Shown piece after piece: positions 1 through 8,247 of a stretch of DNA of 64,000 bases. Source of the DNA: Phenylobacterium soli (GTDB taxonomy: Bacteria; Pseudomonadota; Alphaproteobacteria; Caulobacterales; Caulobacteraceae); contig NZ_QFYQ01000001.1 of assembly GCF_003254475.1 (NCBI RefSeq), forward strand, positions 1,488,001 through 1,552,000, written 5' to 3'. Numbering within the stretch: the stretch's first letter is position 1; every line of letters begins with the position of its first letter. The notes below the pieces were generated by a model, which was not told where the DNA came from, searched no databases, and saw nothing but the letters and a program-made list of their open reading frames with translations. The position numbers and the translations under genes were made by a program.

Positions 1-621
1 CACACCTCCGCGGCGGTCTGGAACAAGGTCGGCGGCCAGGACGGCGTGCTGCTGAACGCCGGCGGTACGGCGACGCTCTTCATCCCCAAGGCGGCGGCCA
101 TCCTGCTGCTGAGCTCGTCCACCGCGGCCAACGACGCCCGCCAGCTCCTGCTCGGCCAGGCGATCGGCGCCCAGCTCAACATCAACGCCGGCGAGACCGC
201 GCCGGCGGGCCTGATGGAGACGGCGGTGAAGTGGCTGACGGCCGGCGGCGGCAACGTCGACGGGGTGACGGCCAACGGCGTCCTCGACTCCAGCGAGTAC
301 GCCATCAGCACCGTGAAGGGCTCGCAGATGATCACCCTCCTGGGGACCAAGCTCGCCTCGAGCGGCGCGGCCTGGAGCAGCGCCTACGTGCCGGTGACCA
401 CGGTCGACCACGGCGTCATCACCGTGGACGGCGAAGGGATCAAGAACGCCCTCATGGCCTTCGACCAGAACCAGCTGGTCACCGACCCGCTGGGCGGCGT
501 CGCCTACAACGCCTCCGGCGCGGTGGGCGGAACGACCTCGCTGTGGAGCGTCAACGGCTCCAACGACTACCTGTGGGTGCTCAAGCAGTCCCACCTGTTC
601 GACGGCCACGGCATCATCTGA
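1..621 (+). CDS. C-terminal part of a large secreted repeat protein (5' truncated by window edge)
   Basis: The reading frame is open from base 1 and ends at a TGA at 619-621, so at least 206 residues of a longer protein are present. The visible part is glycine/alanine/asparagine-rich. It has an Asp/Asn-containing stretch typical of C-terminal segments of type I-secreted surface or calcium-binding proteins of Caulobacterales, such as DGEGIKNAL followed by DQNQLVTDPLGG. There is no membrane segment. It ends with a putative terminator at 646-671. A GTG at position 46 could be read as a start, but the upstream residues fit the same domain, so I treat the gene as truncated. The family assignment is an inference from composition and motif memory. 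Confidence 0.6.
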   Translation, partial: HTSAAVWNKVGGQDGVLLNAGGTATLFIPKAAAILLLSSSTAANDARQLLLGQAIGAQLNINAGETAPAGLMETAVKWLTAGGGNVDGVTANGVLDSSEYAISTVKGSQMITLLGTKLASSGAAWSSAYVPVTTVDHGVITVDGEGIKNALMAFDQNQLVTDPLGGVAYNASGAVGGTTSLWSVNGSNDYLWVLKQSHLFDGHGII

Positions 622-645
622 CGCGCGCCATCATCCAAAGCAAAA

Positions 646-676
646 AGGGGCGGCTCTGCTGAGCCGCCCCTCTTCA
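646..676. terminator. Bidirectional intrinsic terminator
   Basis: An 11-bp perfect stem (AGGGGCGGCTC / GAGCCGCCCCT) with a 4-base loop lies between two convergent genes. On the minus strand the stem is followed by a run of five T (AAAAA at 642-646 on the plus strand), so it best serves the RcnB-like gene at 710-1198. It may also stop the plus-strand gene that ends at 621. Confidence 0.8.
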
Positions 677-709
677 TGTCCTCTCGCCGGAAGGGACGCG
701 AGGCGGCCG

Positions 710-1198
710 TTAGTAGCCGTTGATGATCACGTCGGCGATCAGGCCGGTGGCCAGGGCCATCAGCACGAAATTGCCGTCCGCATAGACCCAACGGTAGCCG
801 GGGGGCGGCGCCCGCAGGCCGTAGTAGCCCCAGTCCTGAACGTAGAGATGGCGGTAGGGCGGCGGCACATAGGCCCCGCGGCGCCAGTAGTTGCCGCGAT
901 GCCAGCCGGGGTTCACCCGGTAGTAGCCGTAGCCCGGGGCGTACCAGTAGCCCTGCCGGGCGCCGCGGTAGGTGCGCCACTCGGGACGATGCTCCCAGGT
1001 GTCGCGGTGGGCGCGGTCATAGCGGAGCTCGCGGCGATCCTCGCGCATCTCGCGCCGGTCGTGGCGCAGCTCGCGGCGATCCTGGCGAAGCTCGCGCCGA
1101 TCGTCGCGGCGGTCGTGGTCGCCGTAGGGCTGGGCCGACGCCGCCATGGGCGCGGCCGCCGTGGTGACCGCCAACGCCGCGTACAACAGGTGTTTCAT
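710..1198 (-). CDS. RcnB-family periplasmic protein with DRRELR repeats
   Basis: A 162-residue protein with an N-terminal signal peptide ([22 protein letters not shown]). A strongly charged segment of about five repeats of the form DRRELR/DRREMR follows, roughly residues 29-64. The C-terminal half carries the [18 protein letters not shown] and [17 protein letters not shown] motifs of RcnB-like proteins. RcnB of E. coli is a periplasmic factor in nickel/cobalt homeostasis, but most alphaproteobacterial members lack a proven role. The last residues ([12 protein letters not shown]) match the usual family end, so it is full length. A TGAAC direct repeat (1254-1268) lies 56 bp upstream. Confidence 0.75.
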   Translation of the reverse strand: MKHLLYAALAVTTAAAPMAASAQPYGDHDRRDDRRELRQDRRELRHDRREMREDRRELRYDRAHRDTWEHRPEWRTYRGARQGYWYAPGYGYYRVNPGWHRGNYWRRGAYVPPPYRHLYVQDWGYYGLRAPPPGYRWVYADGNFVLMALATGLIADVIINGY

Positions 1199-1253
1199 AG
1201 GCTTCCTTCCTCTTGAACCACCCCCGATGGATCCGACCCTAACGCGTGGGCCT

Positions 1254-1268
1254 GAACCTCGGTTGAAC
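1254..1268 (-). promoter_or_regulatory. TGAAC direct repeat, 11-bp period
   Basis: On the plus strand the bases read TGAAC-CTCGGT-TGAAC(G), a direct repeat with 11-bp period starting at 1253. It lies 56-70 bp upstream of the RcnB-like start codon. Very similar repeats sit at the same distance before the small secreted-protein genes at 36864-37256 and, imperfectly, 41705-42157. One-turn direct repeats are typical of OmpR-type response-regulator sites. It also formally matches GAAC-N7-GAAC, but its spacer is GC-rich, unlike the SOS-like boxes in this window. Confidence 0.4.
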
Positions 1269-1291
1269 GGCTCAGTCAGAGAGGGAACAGC

Positions 1292-2161
1292 CTAGCTCGC
1301 GTCCGGCGCGTGGCTGCCGATCGGCGCGTTGGGATCGCTCGGCGGCGGCTTGGCGGGCGTCGGCGGCGGGCCGGCCGGGACGGCGGCGGCCGGAGCCGGG
1401 GTTGGGGCTGGCGGCGGCACGGCGAGCATCGGCGCCGGCTCGGGGGCGGCAGGCTGGACCGCGGCGGTCGCAGGCGCACGCTTCGGCGTCACGGCCGCAC
1501 GGCGCACCGGCGCGGCGGGACGCGCCGCCGGGGCGGGCGCCGAGGCGGCGGCTTGCGACGGCGCGAGTGTCGGCTCCGTCACGGTCGGCGCGGGAGCCGG
1601 CGCCTGGGCCTGCGGGGCCGGGGGCGCGGTCAGGGCCGGAGCGGCGGGCGGCAGGCTCGGCCGCTGCGCCGGGCGCGTCACATAGAGCAGCACGCCCAGA
1701 CCGGCGACGGCGACCACGATCGCCGCGGCCGCGGGCAGCCAGCTCTTCCGACCGCCGGAGGCGCTGGTGCGCGCCAGCACACCCTGAGAGCCGAGTTGGG
1801 CCCCGAGCGGGGCGTGGATCTCGAGCGGAGCCACCGTGTGGGGCGTGGGCTCGGCCGGCTGCGGCGGCGGTGTCGGCGCAGGCTCGACCGCCTCGGCGGG
1901 GGGCCCGCTCGGCCGGCCGATCGGCAGGGCGGAGCCGGACAGGATGGAGGCCGCCGGGCTGGGGCCCGGCTGGGTGAGGGCGGCGGGCCGGGGCGCGCCC
2001 GCCTCGCTCTGCGCGCGCGACGGATAGCGCCCGCCGGCCAGCATCATCCGCGCGCCCTGCATCGGCGGATAGGCCGAGGGCCGCGCATAGGGGTTGGCCG
2101 AAGGGGGGTTCTGAGGCGCGGCGGCGCGGTCCTCGGGCTTGGATTCGTCGGGCTCGGTCAC
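1292..2161 (-). CDS. Pro/Ala-rich single-pass membrane protein of unknown function
   Basis: A 289-residue protein starting with GTG. The N-terminal ~140 residues are proline/alanine-rich. One clear transmembrane helix follows (LPAAAAIVVAVAGLGVLLYV, about residues 143-162), then another ~125-residue Pro/Ala-rich tail. With no signal peptide and one internal helix, it is probably an inner-membrane protein with a flexible periplasmic tail. I recognise no catalytic domain. The layout resembles cell-envelope linker or SPOR/TonB-like proteins without their folded domains. No Shine-Dalgarno sequence supports the GTG, so the true start could be an internal ATG (MQGARMM). Confidence 0.55.
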   Translation of the reverse strand: MTEPDESKPEDRAAAPQNPPSANPYARPSAYPPMQGARMMLAGGRYPSRAQSEAGAPRPAALTQPGPSPAASILSGSALPIGRPSGPPAEAVEPAPTPPPQPAEPTPHTVAPLEIHAPLGAQLGSQGVLARTSASGGRKSWLPAAAAIVVAVAGLGVLLYVTRPAQRPSLPPAAPALTAPPAPQAQAPAPAPTVTEPTLAPSQAAASAPAPAARPAAPVRRAAVTPKRAPATAAVQPAAPEPAPMLAVPPPAPTPAPAAAVPAGPPPTPAKPPPSDPNAPIGSHAPDAS

Positions 2162-2391
2162 GGGCGCTGAGGTCCGGGGCTTGCGGGTGGGGACGTCACG
2201 GGTTCGGGGAAGCTACAGCCTCGGGGCGGAGTGAGACCATACTGTGACGTTCCGGTGGCGGCGCGAGGCCCAGCGGACGGTCGCAGTTTGACTCCGCGGT
2301 TATTTGAGCCCGTCATGGACTCCGAACGAACGGTACGAACGGCCGGGCCCGCGGGCCCGGACCGCACGACAGTAGCCCGAGGAAACGCCGT

Positions 2392-3912
2392 ATGGACGCC
2401 AAGGCCCCGCAAGCCCACGCCCAACACGCCAGCCCACCCGATCGCCTCACCTTCCGCACCAAGTTCCTCTACGGCTTCGGCTCCATCTCCTTCGGGGTCC
2501 ACGTCTCGGTCCTGTCGCTGCTGCTGTTCTTCTACAACCAGGTGGTCGGGCTGTCGGCGAACCTCGTCAGCCTGGCGCTCGCCGCCACCCTGGTGATCGA
2601 CGCCGCCTGGGACCCCATCGTCGGCCAGATCTCGGACCGGCTGCGCACGCCCTGGGGCCGGCGCCATCCGCTCATGTACCTGTCGGCCCTGCCGGTCGCC
2701 CTCACCATGATCGGCCTCTGGCGACCGCCCGCCGGCCTCGACGAGATCGGCCAGACCGCCTGGCTGTTCGTCTTCTGCCTCGCCGCCCGCCTGGTCATCA
2801 GCCTTTACGAGGTGCCGAGCCAGGCGCTCGCCCCCGAGCTCTCGCCCGATTATCACGAGCGCACCGGCCTCCTCGGCTACCGCTGGGTCTTCTTCACCCT
2901 CGGCGGGGCGGCGGCGACGATGATGGGCTACTTCATCTTCTTCCGTCCGACCGCGCAGTACCCGCAGGGCCAGCTCAACCCCGCCGCCTGGGGGCCGATG
3001 ACGCTCACCGCCACGGCGATGATGTTCGTTTCGATCCTGGTCTCGGCGGCCGGCACCCACGACCGGATCCCGAGCCTGCACCGCCCGCCCGAGCGCAAGC
3101 AGCCGTTCGGCGAGATGATGCGCGACGTCCTGGCGACGCTGAAGAACTGGAACCTCGGCGTCGCCCTCACCGCCTCCCTGCTCGGCGGCATCGGCTACGG
3201 CATGTACCTGGGCCTGGCGCTCTATATCGACACCTTCTTCTGGGGCCTGAACGCCAGCGGGGTCGGCCTCCTCCAGCTCGCCAACCTGCTCGCCGTCTTC
3301 CCGGGCGCCTTCGTGGCCACGGCCCTCTCGCGGCGGTTCGGCAAGAAGGCCACCTGCATCGGCATCTTCATGACCAGCATGGTCCTGCTGCAGGGCCCGA
3401 TCCTGGCGCGCCTCCTCGGCGCCTTCCCCGACAATGGGACGGCCGCCTTCCTGCCGACCCTGATCGGCATCCGGTTCGTGTGGGCGATCCTCAACAACGC
3501 CGCCTACATCGTCGTCACCTCGATGGTCGCCGACATCACCGAGGACGCCCAGGCCAAGACCGGCCTGCGCGCCGAGGGCCTCCTCATGGCTTCCAACGCC
3601 TTCATCCTGAAGGTGACGAGCGGCTTCTCGGCCCTGCTGCCCGGGGTGATGCTGTCGTTCGTCCACTTCCCGGCCAAGGCGACCGCCGTGCCGCCGGAGG
3701 TGGTCCGCCACCTGGCCTGGGTCTATCTGCCCGCCACCACCTCGGTCTCGGTGCTGTCGATCTGCACCTGGCTGCTCTACCGGATCGACGAGAAGACCCA
3801 CCAGGCCAACCTCGCCAGCGTGCGCGAGGCCCAGCAGGCGGTCGCAGTCGCTCAGGCCGAGTCCCGGGCCGAGGCCGAAGGGGAGGCCGCGCCGATCCAG
3901 GCGTTGGGCTGA
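2392..3912 (+). CDS. MFS transporter of the glycoside-pentoside-hexuronide (MelB-like) type
   Basis: A 506-residue polytopic membrane protein with about 12 hydrophobic segments. The N-terminal FRTKFLYGFGSISFGVH and the following DAAWDPIVGQISDRLRTPWGRRHP are hallmark motifs of GPH cation symporters of the MelB family: the helix II Asp pair and the loop 2-3 SDRxxTxxGRRxP motif. Such carriers move sugars or glycosides with H+ or Na+, but the substrate cannot be told here. The ATG has a GAGGA sequence 8 bases upstream. The C-terminus is a ~35-residue hydrophilic, Ala/Glu-rich tail. No sugar-catabolic gene lies nearby. Confidence 0.85.
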   Translation: MDAKAPQAHAQHASPPDRLTFRTKFLYGFGSISFGVHVSVLSLLLFFYNQVVGLSANLVSLALAATLVIDAAWDPIVGQISDRLRTPWGRRHPLMYLSALPVALTMIGLWRPPAGLDEIGQTAWLFVFCLAARLVISLYEVPSQALAPELSPDYHERTGLLGYRWVFFTLGGAAATMMGYFIFFRPTAQYPQGQLNPAAWGPMTLTATAMMFVSILVSAAGTHDRIPSLHRPPERKQPFGEMMRDVLATLKNWNLGVALTASLLGGIGYGMYLGLALYIDTFFWGLNASGVGLLQLANLLAVFPGAFVATALSRRFGKKATCIGIFMTSMVLLQGPILARLLGAFPDNGTAAFLPTLIGIRFVWAILNNAAYIVVTSMVADITEDAQAKTGLRAEGLLMASNAFILKVTSGFSALLPGVMLSFVHFPAKATAVPPEVVRHLAWVYLPATTSVSVLSICTWLLYRIDEKTHQANLASVREAQQAVAVAQAESRAEAEGEAAPIQALG

Positions 3913-3997
3913 GGGCTCACGAAACTGTGGCCAGGCTCGCCGGGACTCCGCCCGGGCCGGCGGCGTAACATCGGTCCCGGACGTGGAGGCCGATGAC

Positions 3998-4228
3998 ATG
4001 CGGCACTACCAGCTATTCCCCTTCAGCTCGGAAGGCCGGCTGCTCGACGCCGTCGAGGTGGACGTCGACAACGACGTGCGCGCCATCCATCGGGCGATCG
4101 ACGGGGAGTTTCCCAACGGCTGCGAGCTCTGGGAGGGCTTCCGCTTCCTCGGCCGCTTCCACGGTCCGGCGGCGAGCGTCGTGGCGGCCGAGGCGCCGAG
4201 CGGCCCCGCGCGCGAACTCGTCCACTAG
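3998..4228 (+). CDS. Small hypothetical protein (76 aa)
   Basis: The ATG at 3998 is chosen because GGAGG lies 8 bases upstream; a GTG at 3983 in the same frame has no ribosome site. The protein is acidic and soluble (MRHYQLFPFSSEGRLLDAVE...). It resembles the many short alphaproteobacterial proteins with a YELYPxxxxxG opening, and the 57-residue protein at 7337-7510 has the same type of start (YKTYELYPEGED). Function unknown. Its stop overlaps the stop of the convergent small membrane protein at 4225-4359. Confidence 0.6.
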   Translation: MRHYQLFPFSSEGRLLDAVEVDVDNDVRAIHRAIDGEFPNGCELWEGFRFLGRFHGPAASVVAAEAPSGPARELVH

Positions 4229-4359
4229 CGCAAGCTCAGGATCAGCAGCAGCAGCGCCCCGCCCGTGAAGGCGCAGGAGGCGAGAAAGCCCGCGACCGCC
4301 CAGGGCGAGGGGCGGCCCTTGCCGATCACGGTCTCGGTCAGGATGTCGTCCTCGGCCAT
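4225..4359 (-). CDS. Small single-pass membrane protein (44 aa)
   Basis: A short frame encoding MAEDDILTETVIGKGRPSPW followed by a hydrophobic helix (AVAGFLASCAFTGGALLLLI) and a short LSLR end. The polar-then-helix design and the TAG stop overlapping the convergent gene by three bases suggest a real small membrane protein. There is no clear Shine-Dalgarno sequence, so the call rests on amino-acid composition. Function unknown. Confidence 0.45.
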   Translation of the reverse strand: MAEDDILTETVIGKGRPSPWAVAGFLASCAFTGGALLLLILSLR

Positions 4360-4413
4360 GGTCGTCTAACGGCCAAGGCGCGGGTTTCGTTCATTTATTC
4401 GCGGGCTGCGGCG

Positions 4414-4530
4414 TCACCGGCCGGTGGCGGCGAACAGGCAGACGGCGACCATCAGGGAGAGGAGGAAGGCGCCCGTGACGGAGGCCGCGCCGGTGGGGAA
4501 GAAGATTCGGCGGGGCTGGATCGGGGTCAC
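4414..4530 (-). CDS. Small single-pass membrane protein (38 aa)
   Basis: A GTG-started frame with a strong GGGAGG ribosome site 5 bases upstream. It encodes a basic N-terminus (TPIQPRRIFFPTG) and one transmembrane helix (VTGAFLLSLMVAVCLFAA). The good ribosome site and positive-inside topology support translation. It lies 54 bp from the 44-residue membrane protein on the same strand, and the two may share a transcript. Function unknown. Confidence 0.5.
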   Translation of the reverse strand: MTPIQPRRIFFPTGAASVTGAFLLSLMVAVCLFAATGR

Positions 4531-4684
4531 GGACGCCTCCCAGATGGCCCGGCGGGGGATGAGGGGAGGGGACCGCCGGGCTGCTCGACGCTGTGAACCT
4601 AGGTCCCGCGCGGCGCGCCCGCCTTGACCGGGATCAAACGGGTCTTGGAACTCTGTTCGGCGACAGGGGTTGGCCGGCTCGACC

Positions 4685-5827
4685 ATGCTCGCGCGCCTCG
4701 AACAGCTGGCCGGCCTCGCCCTGATCGTCACGGTCCTGGCCGACGTCTTCCTCAACGTGCTCTACGCGCGGGCCGGCATCGCCATCATCTCGCGGCCCCT
4801 GGCGCACGGCGTCCGCGCCGTCTTCGTCGGCGTCGGCCGGCTCTTCCCGACCCACCGGCCGCGGATCCTCAGCTTCTGCGGCCCGGCCATCGTCGTCGCC
4901 TTGCTGTTCACGTGGGTGGCGGGCCTGACCATCGGGTCGGCCATGGTGCTGCAGCCGGCGCTGGGGACCGCGCTGCGGACGTTCGGCGAGCCCATCGGCC
5001 ACGGCTTCGCCACCGCGCTCTATGTGGCCGCCGGCCTGATCTCCTCGGCCGGCGCCGGCGGGCTCAGCCCGCACACCACCGCCTACAACCTGTTCTTCGC
5101 CTTCGACAGCTTCCTCGGCATCTCGGTGATGACCCTCGCCATCACCTATCTGATGCAGCTCTACGCCGCCCTCCAGGCGCGGGACGAGCTGGCGCTCAAG
5201 GTCGAGCTGATGACCGGCCAGACCGGCGACGCCGCGCGCCTCGTCGCCGGGCTCGGCCCCGACGGCCGCTTCGAGACCGGCTACGCCATCCTCGCCGAGA
5301 TCGCCGCCGAGCTCAGCCGCGTGAAGGAGGCCCACCACCTCTATCCGGTGCTGTTCTATTTCCGCTTTCCCCAGGCGCTCTACGAGCTGTCGCGCTTCAC
5401 CCTGGTGCTGCTCGACGCGGTGGCCCTGATCCGCGCCGGGCTGGAGCCGCGCGCCGCCGGCTGGCTGCAGCGCTCGGCGGGCCTCGAGCACCTGGAGCGC
5501 GGCGGCCTCGTCCTCATCGAGACCCTGCACCGGGTCTATCTGCGCGACGAAGGCGAGGGGCCCGAGGAGCCTGCCCCGGAGGAGGTCGCCGCCTGGCGCC
5601 GCCGCTTCGGCCGCGGCCTGGCCGTGCTGCGCGAGGCCGGCTGCCCGGTCCGCCGCGACCTCGCCCGGGCCGGCGACGCCTATGTGCGCCTGCGCAACCA
5701 GTGGAACGATCCGCTGCTTCGGCTCGGCGGCGCCATCGGCCACGAGCCGGCCGAGATCGACGCCGCCCTGCACGACCCGCAGCCGCTGCGCGACAAGCCC
5801 GAGCCCACGGCGCCGCTGATCCACTAG
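4685..5827 (+). CDS. Ion-channel-like membrane protein with degenerate pore
   Basis: A 380-residue protein with four hydrophobic segments in the first ~160 residues and a long soluble C-terminal part. The arrangement TALYVAAGLISSAGAGG...FFAFDSFLGISVMTLAITYLMQL resembles the pore helix, filter and inner helix of two-TM potassium channels. The canonical TVGYGD filter is replaced by a serine/alanine/glycine stretch, so conduction of K+ is doubtful. The cytosolic part is helical and Arg/Leu/Glu-rich. A TTG at 4670 in frame could also start it; I prefer the ATG. No operon partner is evident; the oxidase subunit IV gene follows after 79 bp. Confidence 0.55.
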   Translation: MLARLEQLAGLALIVTVLADVFLNVLYARAGIAIISRPLAHGVRAVFVGVGRLFPTHRPRILSFCGPAIVVALLFTWVAGLTIGSAMVLQPALGTALRTFGEPIGHGFATALYVAAGLISSAGAGGLSPHTTAYNLFFAFDSFLGISVMTLAITYLMQLYAALQARDELALKVELMTGQTGDAARLVAGLGPDGRFETGYAILAEIAAELSRVKEAHHLYPVLFYFRFPQALYELSRFTLVLLDAVALIRAGLEPRAAGWLQRSAGLEHLERGGLVLIETLHRVYLRDEGEGPEEPAPEEVAAWRRRFGRGLAVLREAGCPVRRDLARAGDAYVRLRNQWNDPLLRLGGAIGHEPAEIDAALHDPQPLRDKPEPTAPLIH

Positions 5828-5906
5828 GCGAAACCGCACGCCCGGCCTATCGTTGGGTCAACGAAGCTGAGTTGTCCCCATTCAACGATGTTCTGGGAGG
5901 AACACG

Positions 5907-6173
5907 ATGGCGACTGGCAGTGCGTTCGACCCCAATTCCAACGATCCCGAGCTCGTCAGCCACGAGCGCACCTACAAGGCGTTCAACATCCTGTTGCGCT
6001 GGTGCATGACGCTCCTGGCGGCGTCGCTCTCGTTCCTGACCCTGTGGTTCGCCACCGGCGCCGGCTTCCTCGGCGGCCTCGTGGTCGGGGCCATCGTCTT
6101 CGCCGGCGGCTGGGCGCTCCTCGTCCGCCACGAAGCGCACCAGCCGCTCGACGTCTGGCAGGAAGGTCGCTGA
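5907..6173 (+). CDS. aa3-type cytochrome c oxidase subunit IV
   Basis: An 88-residue protein with an acidic N-terminus (DPNSNDPELVSHERTYKAF) and two hydrophobic stretches (ILLRWCMTLLAASLSFLTLWF and FLGGLVVGAIVFAGGWALLV). This is the design of the small bacterial subunit IV of aa3 oxidase in alphaproteobacteria, which packs on the catalytic core in the inner membrane. The ATG is preceded by GGGAGGA at a good distance. It stands apart from other cox genes, as is common for this subunit. Its end is 4 bp from the stop of the convergent cysK. Confidence 0.7.
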   Translation: MATGSAFDPNSNDPELVSHERTYKAFNILLRWCMTLLAASLSFLTLWFATGAGFLGGLVVGAIVFAGGWALLVRHEAHQPLDVWQEGR

Positions 6174-6177
6174 CGCC

Positions 6178-7227
6178 CTAGGCCGGCTGCGGCTGGAACA
6201 GCGGGCTCGACTGGGCGATCGCCAGCTCCTCCTCGGTCATGTCGGCCGGCACGTCGGCGAACAGCGGGGTGGAGAGGTAGCGCTCGCCGGTGTCGGGCAG
6301 CATGGCCAGGATGGTGGAGCCGGGGCCGGCCTTCTCGGCCACCTTCAGCGCGCCGGCGAAGGTCGCGCCGGCGGTGATGCCGACGAAGATGCCCTCCTCC
6401 TTGGCCAGGCGCTGGCTCATGGTGATCGCCTCCGGCCCCGGGATCGCCAGCAGCTCGTCGTAGAGCTTCTCGCTCTGCGCCGCGCCGGTGATCTTCGGGA
6501 TGAAGTCCGGCGTCCAGCCCTGCATGGGGTGCGGCTTCCAGGCCGGGTGGCCGACGGCCGGGGTGCCGTCGTCGTTGCGCGCCTGCTCCTGGCCGGAGGC
6601 CAGCAGCGCCGCGTCCGAGGGCTCGCAGACCACGATCCTGGTCTGCGGCCGCTCCTTCCTCAGCACCCGGCCGACGCCGGTCAGGGTGCCGCCGGTGCCG
6701 TAGCCGGTCACCCAGTAGTCCAGCGCCTCGCCCTCGAAGTCGGCGAGGATCTCCCGCGCGGTGGTGCGCGAGTGCATGTCCGGGTTGGCCTCGTTCTCGA
6801 ACTGGCGGGCCCAGAACCAGCCGTTCCGCTTGGCGAGGTCCTCGGCCATCTTGACCATGCCCACCGCGCGCATCGCGGCGGGGGTCAGGATCACCTTGGC
6901 GCCCAGGAAGCGCATCAGCCGCCGGCGCTCCACCGAGAAGCTCTCGGCCATGGTGATGACCAGCGGATAGCCCTTGGCCGCGCAGACCATGGCGAGCCCG
7001 ATGCCGGTGTTGCCGCTCGTCGCCTCGATCACCGTCTGGCCGGGCTTCAGGGCGCCCGACTTCTCCGCCGCCTCGATGACGCCCAGCGCCAGGCGGTCCT
7101 TCACCGAGCCCAGCGGGTTGAACGCCTCCACCTTGACGTAGAGGTTCACGCCCTTGGGCGCGAGCCGGTTGATCTTCACCACCGGGGTGTGGCCGACGGT
7201 CTCGAGGATGTTGGCGAACTTCGCCAT
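6178..7227 (-). CDS. cysK: Cysteine synthase A (O-acetylserine sulfhydrylase)
   Basis: A PLP enzyme that makes cysteine from O-acetylserine and sulfide in the cytosol. The PLP-binding lysine is K43 in NPLGSVKDR, the TSGNTG substrate loop is at 70-75, and the phosphate-cradle GTGGT is at 177-181. At 349 residues it is longer than the ~310-residue typical CysK. The extra length is a segment around residues 205-245 (SGQEQARNDDGTPAVGHPAW...) seen in a subset of alphaproteobacterial enzymes, plus a short C-terminal extension. It appears to be a monocistronic gene. Confidence 0.9.
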   Translation of the reverse strand: MAKFANILETVGHTPVVKINRLAPKGVNLYVKVEAFNPLGSVKDRLALGVIEAAEKSGALKPGQTVIEATSGNTGIGLAMVCAAKGYPLVITMAESFSVERRRLMRFLGAKVILTPAAMRAVGMVKMAEDLAKRNGWFWARQFENEANPDMHSRTTAREILADFEGEALDYWVTGYGTGGTLTGVGRVLRKERPQTRIVVCEPSDAALLASGQEQARNDDGTPAVGHPAWKPHPMQGWTPDFIPKITGAAQSEKLYDELLAIPGPEAITMSQRLAKEEGIFVGITAGATFAGALKVAEKAGPGSTILAMLPDTGERYLSTPLFADVPADMTEEELAIAQSSPLFQPQPA

Positions 7228-7336
7228 GGCGGCGTCTCCGTCTGCAGAATGGGGCGGGCCGCACTGCGCGCCGCAGACCGGCGCTCTGTCAACTCCACGA
7301 AATCTGTCAGCTCCCGGAGACGCCGGACGGGGCGGC

Positions 7337-7510
7337 TCAGGCGGTGACGGTGAACAGGTGGGCGCCGAAGTGGCGGACCTCCACCGCGTTCGCGCCGCGG
7401 TCGGCCATCAGCCGCTCCACGGCCGCCATCAGCTCCTCGTGGCTGCGGCAGGTGACCGGCTCGAAGCCGCGGTCCTCGCCTTCCGGATAGAGCTCGTAGG
7501 TCTTGTACAT
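7337..7510 (-). CDS. Small hypothetical protein (57 aa)
   Basis: A short soluble frame starting MYKTYELYPEGEDRGFEPV and ending VEVRHFGAHLFTVTA, with GAGGG just before the ATG. A longer start 36 bases upstream is possible but has no ribosome site. It is similar in style to the 76-residue protein at 3998-4228 (short, tyrosine-rich N-terminus). Function unknown. Confidence 0.5.
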   Translation of the reverse strand: MYKTYELYPEGEDRGFEPVTCRSHEELMAAVERLMADRGANAVEVRHFGAHLFTVTA

Positions 7511-7703
7511 GACCCTCGAGATGGCCCGGCCCGCCGCGCCGCGCATCTCGTGAAACTACTTAGGACGACCCCCTAAGGAGAGCCCCCTAGCCGGGATCGG
7601 GGAGGCCTACGTAGAGATCCTAACTTGTGCTAAGCTGTGGAACCTATTCATAGTTGTAGCGTCGGCTCGTCGACACTCCTGTCGCTCGAACTGGGAACGG
7701 CCC

Positions 7704-8207
7704 GTGACGAGTTCGCCCCCGCCGTCGGCGCCTGGCCCGACGCCGCCCCCCGCGCCCCTGGCCCTGCTCAGGGAGAGATACCCGGCCCACGCCAGCGGTT
7801 TCCTGCGCCCCCTGCTCGAACTCCTCAGCCTCAGCCGCGAGGCCTGCGGCGGCGATCTCGACAAGCTCCTGATCCTGCTGGTCATCGGCCTGCGCTCCAC
7901 CCAGCACCGCGACTTCGCCCGCTACACCCAGGACCAGCTGCTCTCCGGCGAGGTGCCGATCTTCCCGACGCTCGGGGTCAACATCCAGTCGGTGGCCGAC
8001 TCCCTCCATGCGCCCAAGGAGACCATGCGCCGCAAGGTGACCGAGCTGGTCGAAGCCGGCTGGATCCACCGCGAGGCCAACAACCTCAGCTTCACCGCCC
8101 GCGGCTACCAGGACCTCGCCCCGGTGCGCGAACGCATCGAGCTGATGGCCCTCGAGAACTACGAGCTGGTCGAGGCGATCCTGCGCGAGGGCCACAACGG
8201 GACCTGA
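7704..8207 (+). CDS. Winged-helix DNA-binding protein
   Basis: A 167-residue protein started by GTG with a Pro-rich N-terminus. The C-terminal half contains a winged helix-turn-helix: VADSLHAPKETMRRKVTELVEAGWIHR is the recognition-helix and wing pattern of MarR/Crp-type regulators, and residues after it (NLSFTARGYQDL) form the wing. No ligand-binding or phospho-acceptor domain is visible. A helical stretch (LDKLLILLVIGLRSTQ) may mediate dimerisation. The regulated gene is unknown; the divergent 57-residue gene is the nearest candidate. Confidence 0.65.
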   Translation: MTSSPPPSAPGPTPPPAPLALLRERYPAHASGFLRPLLELLSLSREACGGDLDKLLILLVIGLRSTQHRDFARYTQDQLLSGEVPIFPTLGVNIQSVADSLHAPKETMRRKVTELVEAGWIHREANNLSFTARGYQDLAPVRERIELMALENYELVEAILREGHNGT

Positions 8208-8247
8208 CGCCGCCGTTCCCGCCGCTTCTTCCCGCCGCCTTCCGCGC

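Noticed and set aside
2158..3999. 613-codon minus-strand frame opposite the MFS gene
   Set aside because: It is an antisense frame of a high-GC gene. The amino-acid composition is dominated by Gly/Asp/Arg with no domain, whereas the plus strand shows clear GPH transporter motifs.
7639..7663. EcfG-type (general stress) promoter GGAAC-N16-CGTC before the winged-helix gene
   Set aside because: The -10 part deviates from CGTT, no other stress promoter in the window supports it, and the match is short.
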